DNA from: Bacillota bacterium | GTDB taxonomy: Bacteria > Bacillota > Clostridia > Christensenellales > Aristaeellaceae | Reading direction: 5' to 3' | DNA: 16,461 nt | NCBI GenBank assembly: GCA_023416655.1 | Contig: JAEZHK010000098.1 | Location: 1-16,461, forward strand | Part shown: piece by piece, positions 1-6,847 of the stretch | Numbering within the stretch: the stretch's first letter is position 1 | Layout of the letters: each line of letters opens with the position of its first letter | Position numbers and translations under genes: made by a program | Notes under the pieces: model-generated | Told to the model about the DNA's origin: nothing | The model's database searches: none | Seen by the model: only the letters and a program-made list of their open reading frames with translations

Positions 1-109
1 GGGTGGGCTCGTTCTGGAAGCCCTTCTCCGCGTAGAAGGCCTGCTCTCCGGCGGTAAACTCGAACTCATTCCCACAGTCCCGGCAAACCAGCGTCTTGTC
101 CTCGTACAT
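1..109 (-). CDS. zinc-ribbon domain protein, 3' end cut by window edge
   Basis: The first 36 codons of a small protein are visible; the rest lies beyond position 1. The ATG at 109-107 is preceded by a good ribosome site (AGGGGGA, about 5-8 nt upstream). The N-terminus reads MYEDKTLVCRDCGNEFEFT, with a CRDCG knuckle (CXXC) followed by an EFEFTAGEQ-type segment and FYAEKGF. This is the pattern of the short 'probable zinc-ribbon' family common in Clostridia; the second CXXC pair would be expected just outside the window. It is the first gene downstream of the structured RNA at 134-364 and has no terminator between, so it is probably co-transcribed with it. The function of this family is unknown to me; zinc binding is inferred from the knuckle. 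Confidence 0.75.
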   Translation of the reverse strand, partial: MYEDKTLVCRDCGNEFEFTAGEQAFYAEKGFQNEPT

Positions 110-133
110 TGGAATATCCCCCTGTGATCAATA

Positions 134-364
134 TGTTGGTTGCCAAGGACAGCTGACCTGGTCTTTGCCCCCACACCCGCCGACCGGAGCGTTCGCTCAT
201 GGGCGATTAAGCCCCCCACTACTAACCCTCTCAGCGTCATCCGCTGGCCGGACTTACCTCTAAGCCGCACCATGCTCGCCGGAACTTTGCCCGGGTTACG
301 TGGATCGTTTTGCCTGCGACTGGCTTCGACTTTCAACCACAGACCTGCCTATCGGCAACCAACA
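134..364 (-). ncRNA. structured non-coding RNA, probable raiA-motif RNA
   Basis: A ~231-nt non-coding stretch is closed by an 11-bp perfect stem: 5' arm 364-354 (TGTTGGTTGCC) and 3' arm 144-134 (GGCAACCAACA). Inside are smaller hairpins such as GAGCGAACGCTC (198-187) and CTTAGAGGTAAG. A strong promoter places transcription start at about 361-364, exactly at the 5' arm. No protein with credible codon use or ribosome site covers it. The raiA-motif RNA of Bacillota and Actinomycetota is a ~200-nt structured RNA typically located near comFC and raiA; here comF lies directly upstream and a small zinc-ribbon gene directly downstream. Family assignment rests on context, size and the closing stem, not on a covariance-model match. 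Another class of structured leader for the downstream gene is the main alternative. Confidence 0.6.
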
Positions 365-367
365 AAT

Positions 368-396
368 ATTATACTGCATTTAATTGGCGAAATCAA
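368..396 (-). promoter_or_regulatory. sigma-A-type promoter of the structured RNA
   Basis: On the minus strand the -35 box is TTGATT (396-391), followed by a 17-nt spacer and a perfect TATAAT (373-368). Predicted start is at about 361-364, at the first base of the RNA's closing stem. It lies about 20 nt past the comF stop, so the RNA can be made independently of comF. Confidence 0.8.
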
Positions 397-415
397 GCAT
401 TTTTTAACTCCATTT

Positions 416-1192
416 TTACCGCTTCGCCCCATTGTTTTGCTTTTGGTGTGACAGATTACGATCGATTGCGCCGGCAAGCGCGAGAAAACTGACGTCGGAC
501 GCCCCGGCCAAGCGCAGCGCATGGGCGCAGGCGAGCGCCGTCGCGCCGGTGGTCACCACGTCGTCCACCAGCAGGACCCTCTTCCCCGCGACGGACGGCG
601 AAGCGGCAAACGCGCCTTCGAGGTTTTTCCGCCGGGCTGCGGCGGACTGCCTCGCCTGCTGCGGCGTGTTCACCGTGCGCGTAAGCGCCTCCACGCAGGG
701 GACGCCTGTGCGCCGGGAGAGCGCGTCCGCGAGCGCCGCCGCGTGGTTGAACCCGCGCAGGCGAAGCCTTTTCCTATGCATCGGGACCGGCACGATCAGG
801 TCGTACCCGCCGGGCAGTTCCCGCTCCGCGCTTCCCTGCATCTCGCCCGCCATCCAGTCCGCCATGCGGGCGACGCCCTGGTACTTCATCCGGCGGATCA
901 TCCCGCTCAATGGCTTACGGTACGCGTAAGGAAAGCGTGCCGCGGAGACCAGGCCGTCCGGCCAGTCGCCGCAGGTATCGCAGTCGTTCGCCCGGGTTCC
1001 GTCGCCCAGCGGCCGCCCGCACCGCGGGCAGCGCGGGCCGGGCAGGGCGCTGAGCGGCTTTAAAAGCCGCGCGCAGTCGGCGCACAGCCAGCCCTCGTCC
1101 GCGCCCGCCGGGCTGCCGCAGCCCATGCAGTTGGCCTTGGACGGGTAGAGCGATTCCAGGACCATCTCCCGGATCATTCGGAGCCAGCCCAT
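416..1192 (-). CDS. comFC: ComF family protein (phosphoribosyltransferase-like, competence/DNA uptake)
   Basis: A 258-aa protein of the usual ComFC layout. The N-terminal zinc-binding region has four CXXC pairs (C22/C25, C37/C40, C55/C58, C71/C74). A phosphoribosyltransferase domain follows with the PRPP-binding signature VLLVDDVVTTGAT at about 206-218, plus PVPMHRKRLRLRGFNHA near 135-152. In Bacillus, ComFC is needed for DNA uptake during transformation; in many Clostridia the gene persists without known competence. The ATG at 1192 overlaps the last base of the recD2 stop (TGATG), so translation is coupled; a GTG one codon earlier (1195) is also possible. It is cotranscribed with recD2. No hairpin separates it from the downstream RNA promoter. 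Confidence 0.92.
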   Translation of the reverse strand: MGWLRMIREMVLESLYPSKANCMGCGSPAGADEGWLCADCARLLKPLSALPGPRCPRCGRPLGDGTRANDCDTCGDWPDGLVSAARFPYAYRKPLSGMIRRMKYQGVARMADWMAGEMQGSAERELPGGYDLIVPVPMHRKRLRLRGFNHAAALADALSRRTGVPCVEALTRTVNTPQQARQSAAARRKNLEGAFAASPSVAGKRVLLVDDVVTTGATALACAHALRLAGASDVSFLALAGAIDRNLSHQKQNNGAKR

Positions 1193-3375
1193 CACGCCAC
1201 CGCCATGAGCGCGCGGAGGCGCTCGGAAAGCGCGCTGAAGCGCCTTAAGACCCGGTCGCTCTCCACCATGCGCCGCACGACATCCTCCCGCCCCACCACC
1301 ACCACCAGCCGCTTTGCGCGGGTAACGGCGGTGTACAAAAGGTTTCTGGTCAACAGGATCGGCGGCCCCGCGGAGAGTGGCAGCACCACCGCCTCAAACT
1401 CGCTGCCCTGGCTCTTGTGCACGCTGATGCAGTAGGATAGCTCCAGCGCGTCCATTTCGGCGTCGGTGTACTCGATCACGCGGTCGTCGTCAAAGCGCAC
1501 GGTCAGCGTGCGCTCCTCCGGGTCCGCCGCCTCGACGAAGCCGATGTCCCCGTTGAACGCGCCCTGCCCCTCTTCATCGCCCCGCGTCCAGGCGATCTGG
1601 TAGTCGTTTTTGACCTGCATCACCTTGTCGCCGGGCCGAAACACCGTGTCGCCCCGCTGGAGTGACGGCAGGTTCCGCCGCTCGGGGTTCAGCCGCTCCT
1701 GCAAAAGCCGGTTCAGCCGGTAGACGCCCGCGTCGCCCTTCTTCATCGGGGCCATCACCTGGATGCCCCTGAGCGGGTCCAGCTTCAGGTAGCCGGGCAG
1801 CCGCTTTTCCACGAGCGACAGCACCGTCTGGGCGATTCCGTCGGGGCTTTCGACGCGCTCGAAAAAGAAGTCGCTGTCCTTTCCGTTGACGAGGGGCATG
1901 CCGCCGGTATTGATGCGGTGCGCGTTGACCACGATCATGCTCTCCTGCGCCTGCCGGAAGATCTCGGTCAGCCGGGCGACCGGCACCACGGCGCTTGCGA
2001 TCAGGTCGTGCAGCACGTTGCCCGCGCCGACCGACGGCAACTGGTCTGCGTCGCCCACCAGAATCAGCCGCGTGCCCGGTCTCAGCGCGCGGAGGAGCGA
2101 GCGCATCAGCAGCGTATCCACCATGCTGACCTCGTCCACGATCATCGCGGCGGCGTCGACGGGGTTGTCCTGATCCCGCTGGAAGAAGCCCTCTTCCCCG
2201 CCGTATTCGAGCAGCCGGTGGATGGTCTTGGCCTCGACGCCGGTGGCCTCGGTCATGCGCTTGGCGGCGCGCCCGGTGGGCGCGCACAGGATGACGCTGC
2301 CCTTGCGGGACAATAGCTCGATGATGCAGCGGATGCCGGTGGTCTTGCCGGTGCCGGGGCCGCCGGTGATCACCGTCACCGCGCCGGAGAGCGCCAGCCG
2401 CACCGCCTCCCGCTGCTCCGCGCCCAGCGTGACGCCGGAACGCGCCTCGTACCCCGCGATGCCGTCCGCGTCCAGCGCGGGCGGGGCCATGCGCATCAGG
2501 AGCGACAGCCGCCGTGCGACCTCCGCCTCCGCCTCGTAGAGCCTTGAAAGGTACACCGCGTCCTGACCGTCGGCGGGCGCCAACACCAGCCGCCCCATGA
2601 GCGCCAGCGCGCGAAGCTGGGGTTCGATCAGGTCCTCCGGCGCGCCGGTCAGCCGGGCTGTCTCGGTCAGCAGCGTGTCCCGGGGCAGGTACATGTGGCC
2701 AGAGACGGCGGAGGCCTCCTCCAGCACGTAGGAAAGCGCGCAGGACAGCCGCTCGGGCGACTCCGGCTCAATGCCGATCGAGTGGGCGATGGCGTCGGCG
2801 GTCTTGAAGCCGATGCCCTCCACCCGTTCCACCAACTGGTAAGGATTGGCGCGCACCACGGCCTGCGTGCGGTCGCCGAAGGCCTTGTAGATCTTCATCG
2901 AAAGCGAGGGCGAGATGCCGTAGCCCTGCAAAAAAACAAGCGCAATCCGTGCCGCGCGCTGTTCCTGATAGGAAGTGGCGATCAGCTTCGCGCGCTTCGG
3001 GCCGATGCCGGGGATTTCGCTGAGCCGCTCCGGCGAATCGTCCAATATGGCGAGCGCGTCCTCGCCGAAATGCCCCACGATCAGCTTGGCGGTGACGGGG
3101 CCCACGCCGTGGATCAGGCCGGAGCCCAGGTAGCGCTCGATGCCGCTGACCGTCTCCGGTTCCACGTTCTCGCAGGACGCGATTTTGAGCTGCCTGCCGT
3201 ATTCCGGGTGGTCCACCCATTCGCCCTCCAGGATCAAGCGCTCGCCGGTGGCCACGAACGCCAGCGAGCCCACCGCGGCAAAGCGCTCCCGGCCGGACTT
3301 GACCGAGAGCACCGAAAACCCGTTCTGATCGTTGCGGAACACGATGTCCTCCACGACCCCTTCGACCCGCGGCAT
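1192..3375 (-). CDS. recD2: ATP-dependent helicase RecD2
   Basis: A 727-aa RecD2-type superfamily 1B 5'-3' DNA helicase, acting in DNA repair and replication-fork stability. The N-terminal OB-like domain (about 1-75) is followed by helix-hairpin-helix motifs (IPGIGPKRAK near 121-130; VEGIGFKTAD near 185-194). The helicase core has Walker A TGGPGTGKTT (337-346), motif Ia APTGRAAKRM (365-374), Walker B VDEVSMVD (413-420), motif III VGDADQLPSVG (440-450) and a C-terminal YTAVTRAKR motif. Unlike the RecD of RecBCD, it has the long N-terminal extension, and no recB/recC is nearby. I chose ATG 3375 because GGGGAGG lies 6-7 nt upstream and the protein then begins MPRVEGVVEDIVF, as in homologues; the reading frame stays open to 3450, but those codons overlap the promoter. 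It leads an operon with comF. Confidence 0.95.
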   Translation of the reverse strand: MPRVEGVVEDIVFRNDQNGFSVLSVKSGRERFAAVGSLAFVATGERLILEGEWVDHPEYGRQLKIASCENVEPETVSGIERYLGSGLIHGVGPVTAKLIVGHFGEDALAILDDSPERLSEIPGIGPKRAKLIATSYQEQRAARIALVFLQGYGISPSLSMKIYKAFGDRTQAVVRANPYQLVERVEGIGFKTADAIAHSIGIEPESPERLSCALSYVLEEASAVSGHMYLPRDTLLTETARLTGAPEDLIEPQLRALALMGRLVLAPADGQDAVYLSRLYEAEAEVARRLSLLMRMAPPALDADGIAGYEARSGVTLGAEQREAVRLALSGAVTVITGGPGTGKTTGIRCIIELLSRKGSVILCAPTGRAAKRMTEATGVEAKTIHRLLEYGGEEGFFQRDQDNPVDAAAMIVDEVSMVDTLLMRSLLRALRPGTRLILVGDADQLPSVGAGNVLHDLIASAVVPVARLTEIFRQAQESMIVVNAHRINTGGMPLVNGKDSDFFFERVESPDGIAQTVLSLVEKRLPGYLKLDPLRGIQVMAPMKKGDAGVYRLNRLLQERLNPERRNLPSLQRGDTVFRPGDKVMQVKNDYQIAWTRGDEEGQGAFNGDIGFVEAADPEERTLTVRFDDDRVIEYTDAEMDALELSYCISVHKSQGSEFEAVVLPLSAGPPILLTRNLLYTAVTRAKRLVVVVGREDVVRRMVESDRVLRRFSALSERLRALMAVA

Positions 3376-3403
3376 TTTGTACCTCCCCAAGCGATGTATT
3401 CCC

Positions 3404-3432
3404 ATTATAGCGTTTCCGCCGGTGAAAGTAAA
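3404..3432 (-). promoter_or_regulatory. promoter of recD2-comF
   Basis: On the minus strand, TTTACT (3432-3427), a 17-nt spacer and a perfect TATAAT (3409-3404). The start point would fall about 20-25 nt upstream of the recD2 ATG at 3375. Confidence 0.7.
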
Positions 3433-3464
3433 TCCGGGCCTTACGAACATATTCGACGCAATGG

Positions 3465-3492
3465 AAAGCGCCCCTCTTGCGAAGGGCGCTTT
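3465..3492 (-). terminator. terminator-like hairpin after the tRNA cluster
   Basis: A 9-bp perfect stem (AAAGCGCCC at 3465-3473 pairing with GGGCGCTTT at 3484-3492) begins at the CCA end of tRNA-Asp. On the minus strand the distal arm ends GGCGCTTTCC, a short U tract. It separates the tRNA operon from the recD2 promoter. The short U tract keeps confidence moderate. Confidence 0.55.
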
Positions 3493-3568
3493 GGCGATCC
3501 GGAAGGGGCTCGAACCCTCGACCTCCAGCGTGACAGGCTGGCATTCTAACCAACTGAACTACCGGACC
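3492..3568 (-). tRNA. tRNA-Asp (anticodon GTC)
   Basis: A complete 77-nt cloverleaf with encoded CCA. Acceptor GGTCCGG pairs with CCGGATC (one G-U); D arm TTCAGTTGGTTAGAA; anticodon loop CTGTCAC with GTC; T arm GGTTCGAGCC; discriminator G. Last gene of a four-tRNA operon. Confidence 0.96.
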
Positions 3569-3598
3569 ATGGATGGGCCGACGCGGCCCTAGAACTCT

Positions 3599-3675
3599 TG
3601 GTGGGCCTTCAGGGACTTGAACCCCGGACCGATCGGTTATGAGCCGACTGCTCTAACCAACTGAGCTAAAGGCCC
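3599..3675 (-). tRNA. tRNA with anticodon CAT (tRNA-Ile2 or elongator tRNA-Met)
   Basis: A complete 77-nt cloverleaf with encoded CCA. Acceptor GGGCCTT pairs with AAGGCCC, so position 1 is paired and it is not an initiator tRNA. The anticodon loop is CTCATAA with CAT. From memory, the body (CCTTTAGCTCAGTTGGTTAGA, then GGCTCATAACC) resembles the Bacillota tRNA-Ile2 in which C34 is modified to lysidine by TilS more than the elongator Met, but I cannot settle this by eye. Confidence 0.93.
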
Positions 3676-3725
3676 GAGCTTCTGGATTGACGCACCGGCA
3701 TTGCGGGCAACGCCGGTGCATCTCA

Positions 3726-3800
3726 TGGTGACCCCTAGGGGACTCGAACCCCTGTTACCGCCGTGAAAGGGCGGTGTCTTGACCGCTTGACCAAGGGGCC
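3726..3800 (-). tRNA. tRNA-Glu (anticodon TTC)
   Basis: A 75-nt cloverleaf with encoded CCA. Acceptor GGCCCCT pairs with AGGGGTC; anticodon stem CCGCC/GGCGG around loop CTTTCAC with TTC; T arm GGTTCGAGTC. Second gene of the operon. Confidence 0.96.
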
Positions 3801-3817
3801 ATGATGCGAGATGAAGA

Positions 3818-3894
<77 letters not shown>

Positions 3895-3931
3895 CTGGGG
3901 TTCGCCCGATCCCGCTCAGGCGACGGAAATT

Positions 3932-3960
3932 AGTATATCAAATCTTGGAGCCTTCGTCAA
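3932..3960 (-). promoter_or_regulatory. promoter of the tRNA operon
   Basis: On the minus strand, TTGACG (3960-3955), a 17-nt spacer and TATACT (3937-3932). It reads into tRNA-Pro, then Glu, the CAU tRNA and Asp. Confidence 0.8.
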
Positions 3961-4097
3961 CACCTGACAGCGAAAATTTACCGGACAGAATAACTAATCT
4001 CTGATTATTGCTGGAATCATGACGCCGGAAGGGGCTGACCCCTATCGGTGCCAGCGCAAGAGTCATCCGCCGAGACGTGCACGTCCTTCTTTCAACC
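3961..4097. other. intergenic stretch without a recognised gene
   Basis: Between the tRNA promoter and repeat copy A there is no credible gene. It holds a small inverted repeat (AGGGG/CCCCT near 4030-4044) and a 12-nt palindrome GACGTGCACGTC. Short open frames that cross it lack ribosome sites and overlap the structured repeat. Confidence 0.5.
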
Positions 4098-4260
4098 GTT
4101 TCCGGCGACCGGCGCGCCGGAAACGTATTTCCGACACCAGTGCGCAAACTGGTGTCGGAAATAATACCGGAAATCAGTGAGCCGCCCGGAAATCCCGCAG
4201 GTGTTTGGCTCAAGCAGTTCCTCTTCCTACGCAATGAAAAACCCTCGGGGTTTTTCATTG
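4098..4260 (+). repeat. structured dispersed repeat, copy A
   Basis: First of three related ~165-nt elements. Hairpin 1: GTTTCCGGCG (4098-4107) pairs with 4115-4124, 7-nt loop. Hairpin 2: 15-bp perfect stem 4127-4141/4148-4162, loop GCGCAA. Hairpin 3: GAGCC (4179-4183) with GGCTC (4207-4211), enclosing the constant GCCCGGAAATCCCG. Hairpin 4: 13-bp terminator-like stem 4232-4244/4248-4260. Hairpin arms differ from copies B and C but retain pairing, indicating selection for structure. It lies 3' of metA in convergent orientation, and the metA stop codon is inside the distal arm of hairpin 4. No coding potential or terminal inverted repeats are seen. It may be a structured RNA, a multi-hairpin 3' element or a non-autonomous mobile element. 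Confidence 0.85.
4232..4260 (-). terminator. intrinsic terminator of metA (bidirectional)
   Basis: A 13-bp perfect stem with a TCG/CGA triloop; arms contain A5 and T5 tracts, so it can act on either strand. The metA stop codon (4257-4255) is inside the stem. It is also hairpin 4 of repeat copy A. Confidence 0.75.
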
Positions 4261-5175
4261 CCCGATTTTATCGGGATCATACGGCGTCTCCTGATAGACG
4301 CAATAGTTGAGCCAGTTCTGAAACAGCAGGTTCGAATGCGCGCGCCACACGACCAGGGGTTCCCGGGTCGGGTCGTCGTCCGGGAAGTAGTTGCAGGGGA
4401 CGGGCACGTTCATGCCCTTTTTCACGTCGCGCTCGTACTCCATTCGAAGGGTGTTGGGGTCGTACTCCGAATGGCCGGTCACGAACACCCGCTTGCCCAG
4501 CTGCGATGTCGCGATGTACACGCCCGCCTCGTCGCTGACGGAGAGCAGCGTGAGCTCCGGCACCGCCTGAATGTCCTCCGCGCGCACCTCGGTATGGCGG
4601 GAGTGGGGCGCGAAGAACCTGGTGTCGAAGCCGCGCATCAAGGGGTGGCTCGGCGCGAGCACCGTGTGCGGGAACACGCCGGAGCACTTCATGCCCAACT
4701 CGTACTTGGGGATGCCGTAGTAGTAGTAAAGCCCCGCCTGCGCCGCCCAGCAGATGAGCAGCGTCGAGAACACGTGGGTTTCCGCCCACTGGAGGATGCT
4801 TTTCAACTCCTCCCAATAGTCCACATCCTCGAAGCGCAGCATCTCCACCGGCGCGCCGGTGATGACCAGGCCGTCAAATTTCTCCTTTTTGACGTCGTCA
4901 AACGTCTTATAGAAGGAATCCAGGTGGAATTTCGACGTATTGGCGCTCTCGTGGGTGGCGGTGCGCAGTAGCGTCACCTCCACCTGCAGCGGCGTGTTCC
5001 CGATCACGCGCAGAAGCTGCGCCTCCGTGACCTCTTTGGTGGGCATCAGATTCAGGATGGCCACGCGCAGCGGGCGGATGTCCTGGGTGCTGGCGCGCTG
5101 CTCGGTCATCACGAAGATGTTTTCTTCACGCAGCACCTGTACTGCGGGCAGGTTGTCTGGGATTTTAACGGGCAT
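4255..5175 (-). CDS. metAA: homoserine O-acetyltransferase (MetA family)
   Basis: A 306-aa cytoplasmic enzyme of the MetA family. It activates the hydroxyl of L-homoserine in the first committed step of methionine synthesis. Catalytic residues sit at the expected positions: Cys142 in ICWAAQ, and His235 and Glu237 in GHSEYD. Residue 111 is Glu (in GAPVEML). In this family Glu111 has been tied to acetyl-CoA use and Gly111 (E. coli) to succinyl-CoA, so O-acetylhomoserine is the likely product despite the common 'succinyltransferase' label. Start is ATG 5175 with AGGAGG 6 nt upstream, giving MPVKIPDNLPA; the frame stays open far upstream only as a shadow of the vanW-like gene. It follows that gene by 10 nt, so the two share a transcript. 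Confidence 0.95.
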   Translation of the reverse strand: MPVKIPDNLPAVQVLREENIFVMTEQRASTQDIRPLRVAILNLMPTKEVTEAQLLRVIGNTPLQVEVTLLRTATHESANTSKFHLDSFYKTFDDVKKEKFDGLVITGAPVEMLRFEDVDYWEELKSILQWAETHVFSTLLICWAAQAGLYYYYGIPKYELGMKCSGVFPHTVLAPSHPLMRGFDTRFFAPHSRHTEVRAEDIQAVPELTLLSVSDEAGVYIATSQLGKRVFVTGHSEYDPNTLRMEYERDVKKGMNVPVPCNYFPDDDPTREPLVVWRAHSNLLFQNWLNYCVYQETPYDPDKIGQ

Positions 5176-5185
5176 GGATTGCCTC

Positions 5186-6640
5186 CTATCCTCCAACCCG
5201 GATGACCGCGCCAGCCGCCCTGTACGTGCTTCGGAACAGGCGCTTCCGGTCGATCTCCGTGCCGGCTGCGTTGTAATAAACCCGGTAAGTCTCCGCGGTG
5301 TAGCCGCTACGGGCCTTCTCCACCACGACCTGCTCGCCCGGCATGAGCGACGCGTCCACGATGAACTGATCCGCGCCCGGAGCGGTCGTGCTTGTCTTCT
5401 TGGACGCCACCTTGATGGTGACGCCGTCGTCCAGCAGCTTACCGTAGATGCTGAAGGTGACCTTCTTGTCCTTGCCGAGGTTCGCCACGATGTAGACCGG
5501 GTACAGCCCATTGTTTTTGAACTTGAAGTCCTGGTTGTTCCAGTTGACCGCCGCGTCCTTGCCCAGGTCCACGTATACGGAGGGGATCGAGTGGGGCGAG
5601 CGGTCAACGATCTGAAGGTCCGCCTTGGCGACAGCGTTGAAGAGCGTCGTGGACACCTGGCAGATGCCGCCGCCCACCTGCTTGGTGTGCATGCCGTTCT
5701 CCAGCGCGCCCGCGGGCTTGTAGCCCTTCTTGGTGGTGCGCTCACCCAGCGCCTTGTTGAAGGAGAAGGTCTCTCCCGGCTCAACGGCCATGCCGTTCAC
5801 CGTCTTGCAGGCCTGTTTGATGTTGGTCAGGCGGTTCGAGTCCGAGAAGGACGCGTTGGTGGTGGCGGAAGAAATCTTGCCGAAGAGCTTGGAAAGCTGC
5901 TGCGCGGTCATGGGCGGATCGATCTCCTGCCGGAGGATCGGAAGCCCGCCGCCGCCCTGGGCGACCTTGTCCAGCACCTGCTGCATGAGAACCGCCGCGT
6001 CCACGACGTAACCCACCGTGCCTTCCTTGAAGCTGAAGGTCAGCTTGGCGGTGGAAAAGCCGGTCACCTGCGCGTTGGTGCCGGGCTGGGTCAGCGAGGC
6101 CGCGATGGGCGTCAGCGCATTCAGCAGCCTGTTCTTATCGATGGTTCGGGTGATGGTGTAGTTTCTGGACCATTCGCCTGCCGCGCGGGACGCCGCGGTG
6201 AAGCGCTCCTCAAAGGAGCCATAACGACCCACCGCCCACGCGCTCTCAAGGATCTGCCGGTAGTCGCTCCGGTAGCCGAAGGCATCCTCCTCCAGCGTCC
6301 ACCGCTGGTTCCCGAATGTCAGCTCCACAAAGTAGGCGCTTTGATGCTGCTGATCCAGCGCCTGGAAGTGCGCCTGCGCGGTCTGAAAGTCCATGTCGCT
6401 CACATCGACGCCGTCGATGGTGAGACCCGGATAGAACGTCTGGCGGTCCACCAGCGCGCGCTTTTGCAAAAATCCGCGGTAGTCGCCCAGCCTGTCGCCG
6501 ACATAAAGGCCGATGACCACCAGGACGCAGACCAGCGCCGCCGAGACAGGCCCGGCCCACCAGCTGTCCCGTGCTTTCTTGCGGCGCGCCGTCCGCGATT
6601 CGGGCAATCGGGCGCTCCCGGCCGCCTTGCTGTCAGACAT
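5186..6640 (-). CDS. VanW family protein with putative peptidoglycan-binding and G5-like regions
   Basis: A 484-aa membrane-anchored extracellular protein. The N-terminal ~25 residues are basic (ARRKKAR), followed by one transmembrane segment at about 29-48. Residues about 60-260 look like the YoaR-type putative peptidoglycan-binding repeats common in this family. The VanW domain follows (about 270-400), with GGGICQVSTTLFNA near 320-333 and RSPHSIPSVYVDLG. The C-terminus (MPGEQVVVEKARSGYTAETYRV) resembles a G5 domain. VanW is named from vancomycin-resistance clusters, but this widespread architecture is not itself resistance; the function is unknown and a cell-wall role is inferred. Start is ATG 6640 because AGGAGG lies 6 nt upstream; an in-frame ATG at 6676 has no such site. 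It precedes metA by 10 nt. Confidence 0.92.
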   Translation of the reverse strand: MSDSKAAGSARLPESRTARRKKARDSWWAGPVSAALVCVLVVIGLYVGDRLGDYRGFLQKRALVDRQTFYPGLTIDGVDVSDMDFQTAQAHFQALDQQHQSAYFVELTFGNQRWTLEEDAFGYRSDYRQILESAWAVGRYGSFEERFTAASRAAGEWSRNYTITRTIDKNRLLNALTPIAASLTQPGTNAQVTGFSTAKLTFSFKEGTVGYVVDAAVLMQQVLDKVAQGGGGLPILRQEIDPPMTAQQLSKLFGKISSATTNASFSDSNRLTNIKQACKTVNGMAVEPGETFSFNKALGERTTKKGYKPAGALENGMHTKQVGGGICQVSTTLFNAVAKADLQIVDRSPHSIPSVYVDLGKDAAVNWNNQDFKFKNNGLYPVYIVANLGKDKKVTFSIYGKLLDDGVTIKVASKKTSTTAPGADQFIVDASLMPGEQVVVEKARSGYTAETYRVYYNAAGTEIDRKRLFRSTYRAAGAVIRVGG

Positions 6641-6698
6641 GGAAAGCCTCCTGATTCCGATGGGAATCGATGACATTCACAATGATAGCCGTAGCGAT

Positions 6699-6704
6699 AT
6701 TATA
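6699..6704 (-). promoter_or_regulatory. -10 box for vanW-like gene and metA
   Basis: A perfect TATAAT on the minus strand about 60 nt upstream of the ATG at 6640. No good -35 box is seen at 16-18 nt; the region upstream contains the palindrome GGGCCCAAATGGGC instead. It may need an activator or be a weaker promoter. Confidence 0.45.
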
Positions 6705-6847
6705 GCCCATTTGGGCCCTTTCCTTCCAGTGGTGTTCGGGTAAATTTACAGAATTGCCCACATGTATCTGCATCAATGCCTTCACAAGCGCCTGCCTCCG
6801 CTGCATTGGGAATGCCGGGAATGTTCAGCCTAACGGCCTGCCCAATC

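Noticed and set aside
140..492. Two short plus-strand open frames over the structured RNA
   Set aside because: No ribosome site; they cross the RNA's stem, its promoter and the comF end, so they are chance frames.
2695..3549. 284-aa plus-strand open frame opposite recD2
   Set aside because: It runs antisense to recD2 and into the tRNA-Asp gene; no homology-like motif and no start signal.
3937..4258. 106-aa minus-strand and 77-aa plus-strand frames over repeat copy A
   Set aside because: They follow hairpin arms, are not conserved in copies B or C, and lack ribosome sites.
4940..6673. 577-aa open frame on the plus strand opposite the vanW-like gene and metA
   Set aside because: It is antisense to two well-supported genes, has no ribosome site, and its Arg/Val/Ala/Leu-rich composition is what GC-rich antisense frames give.
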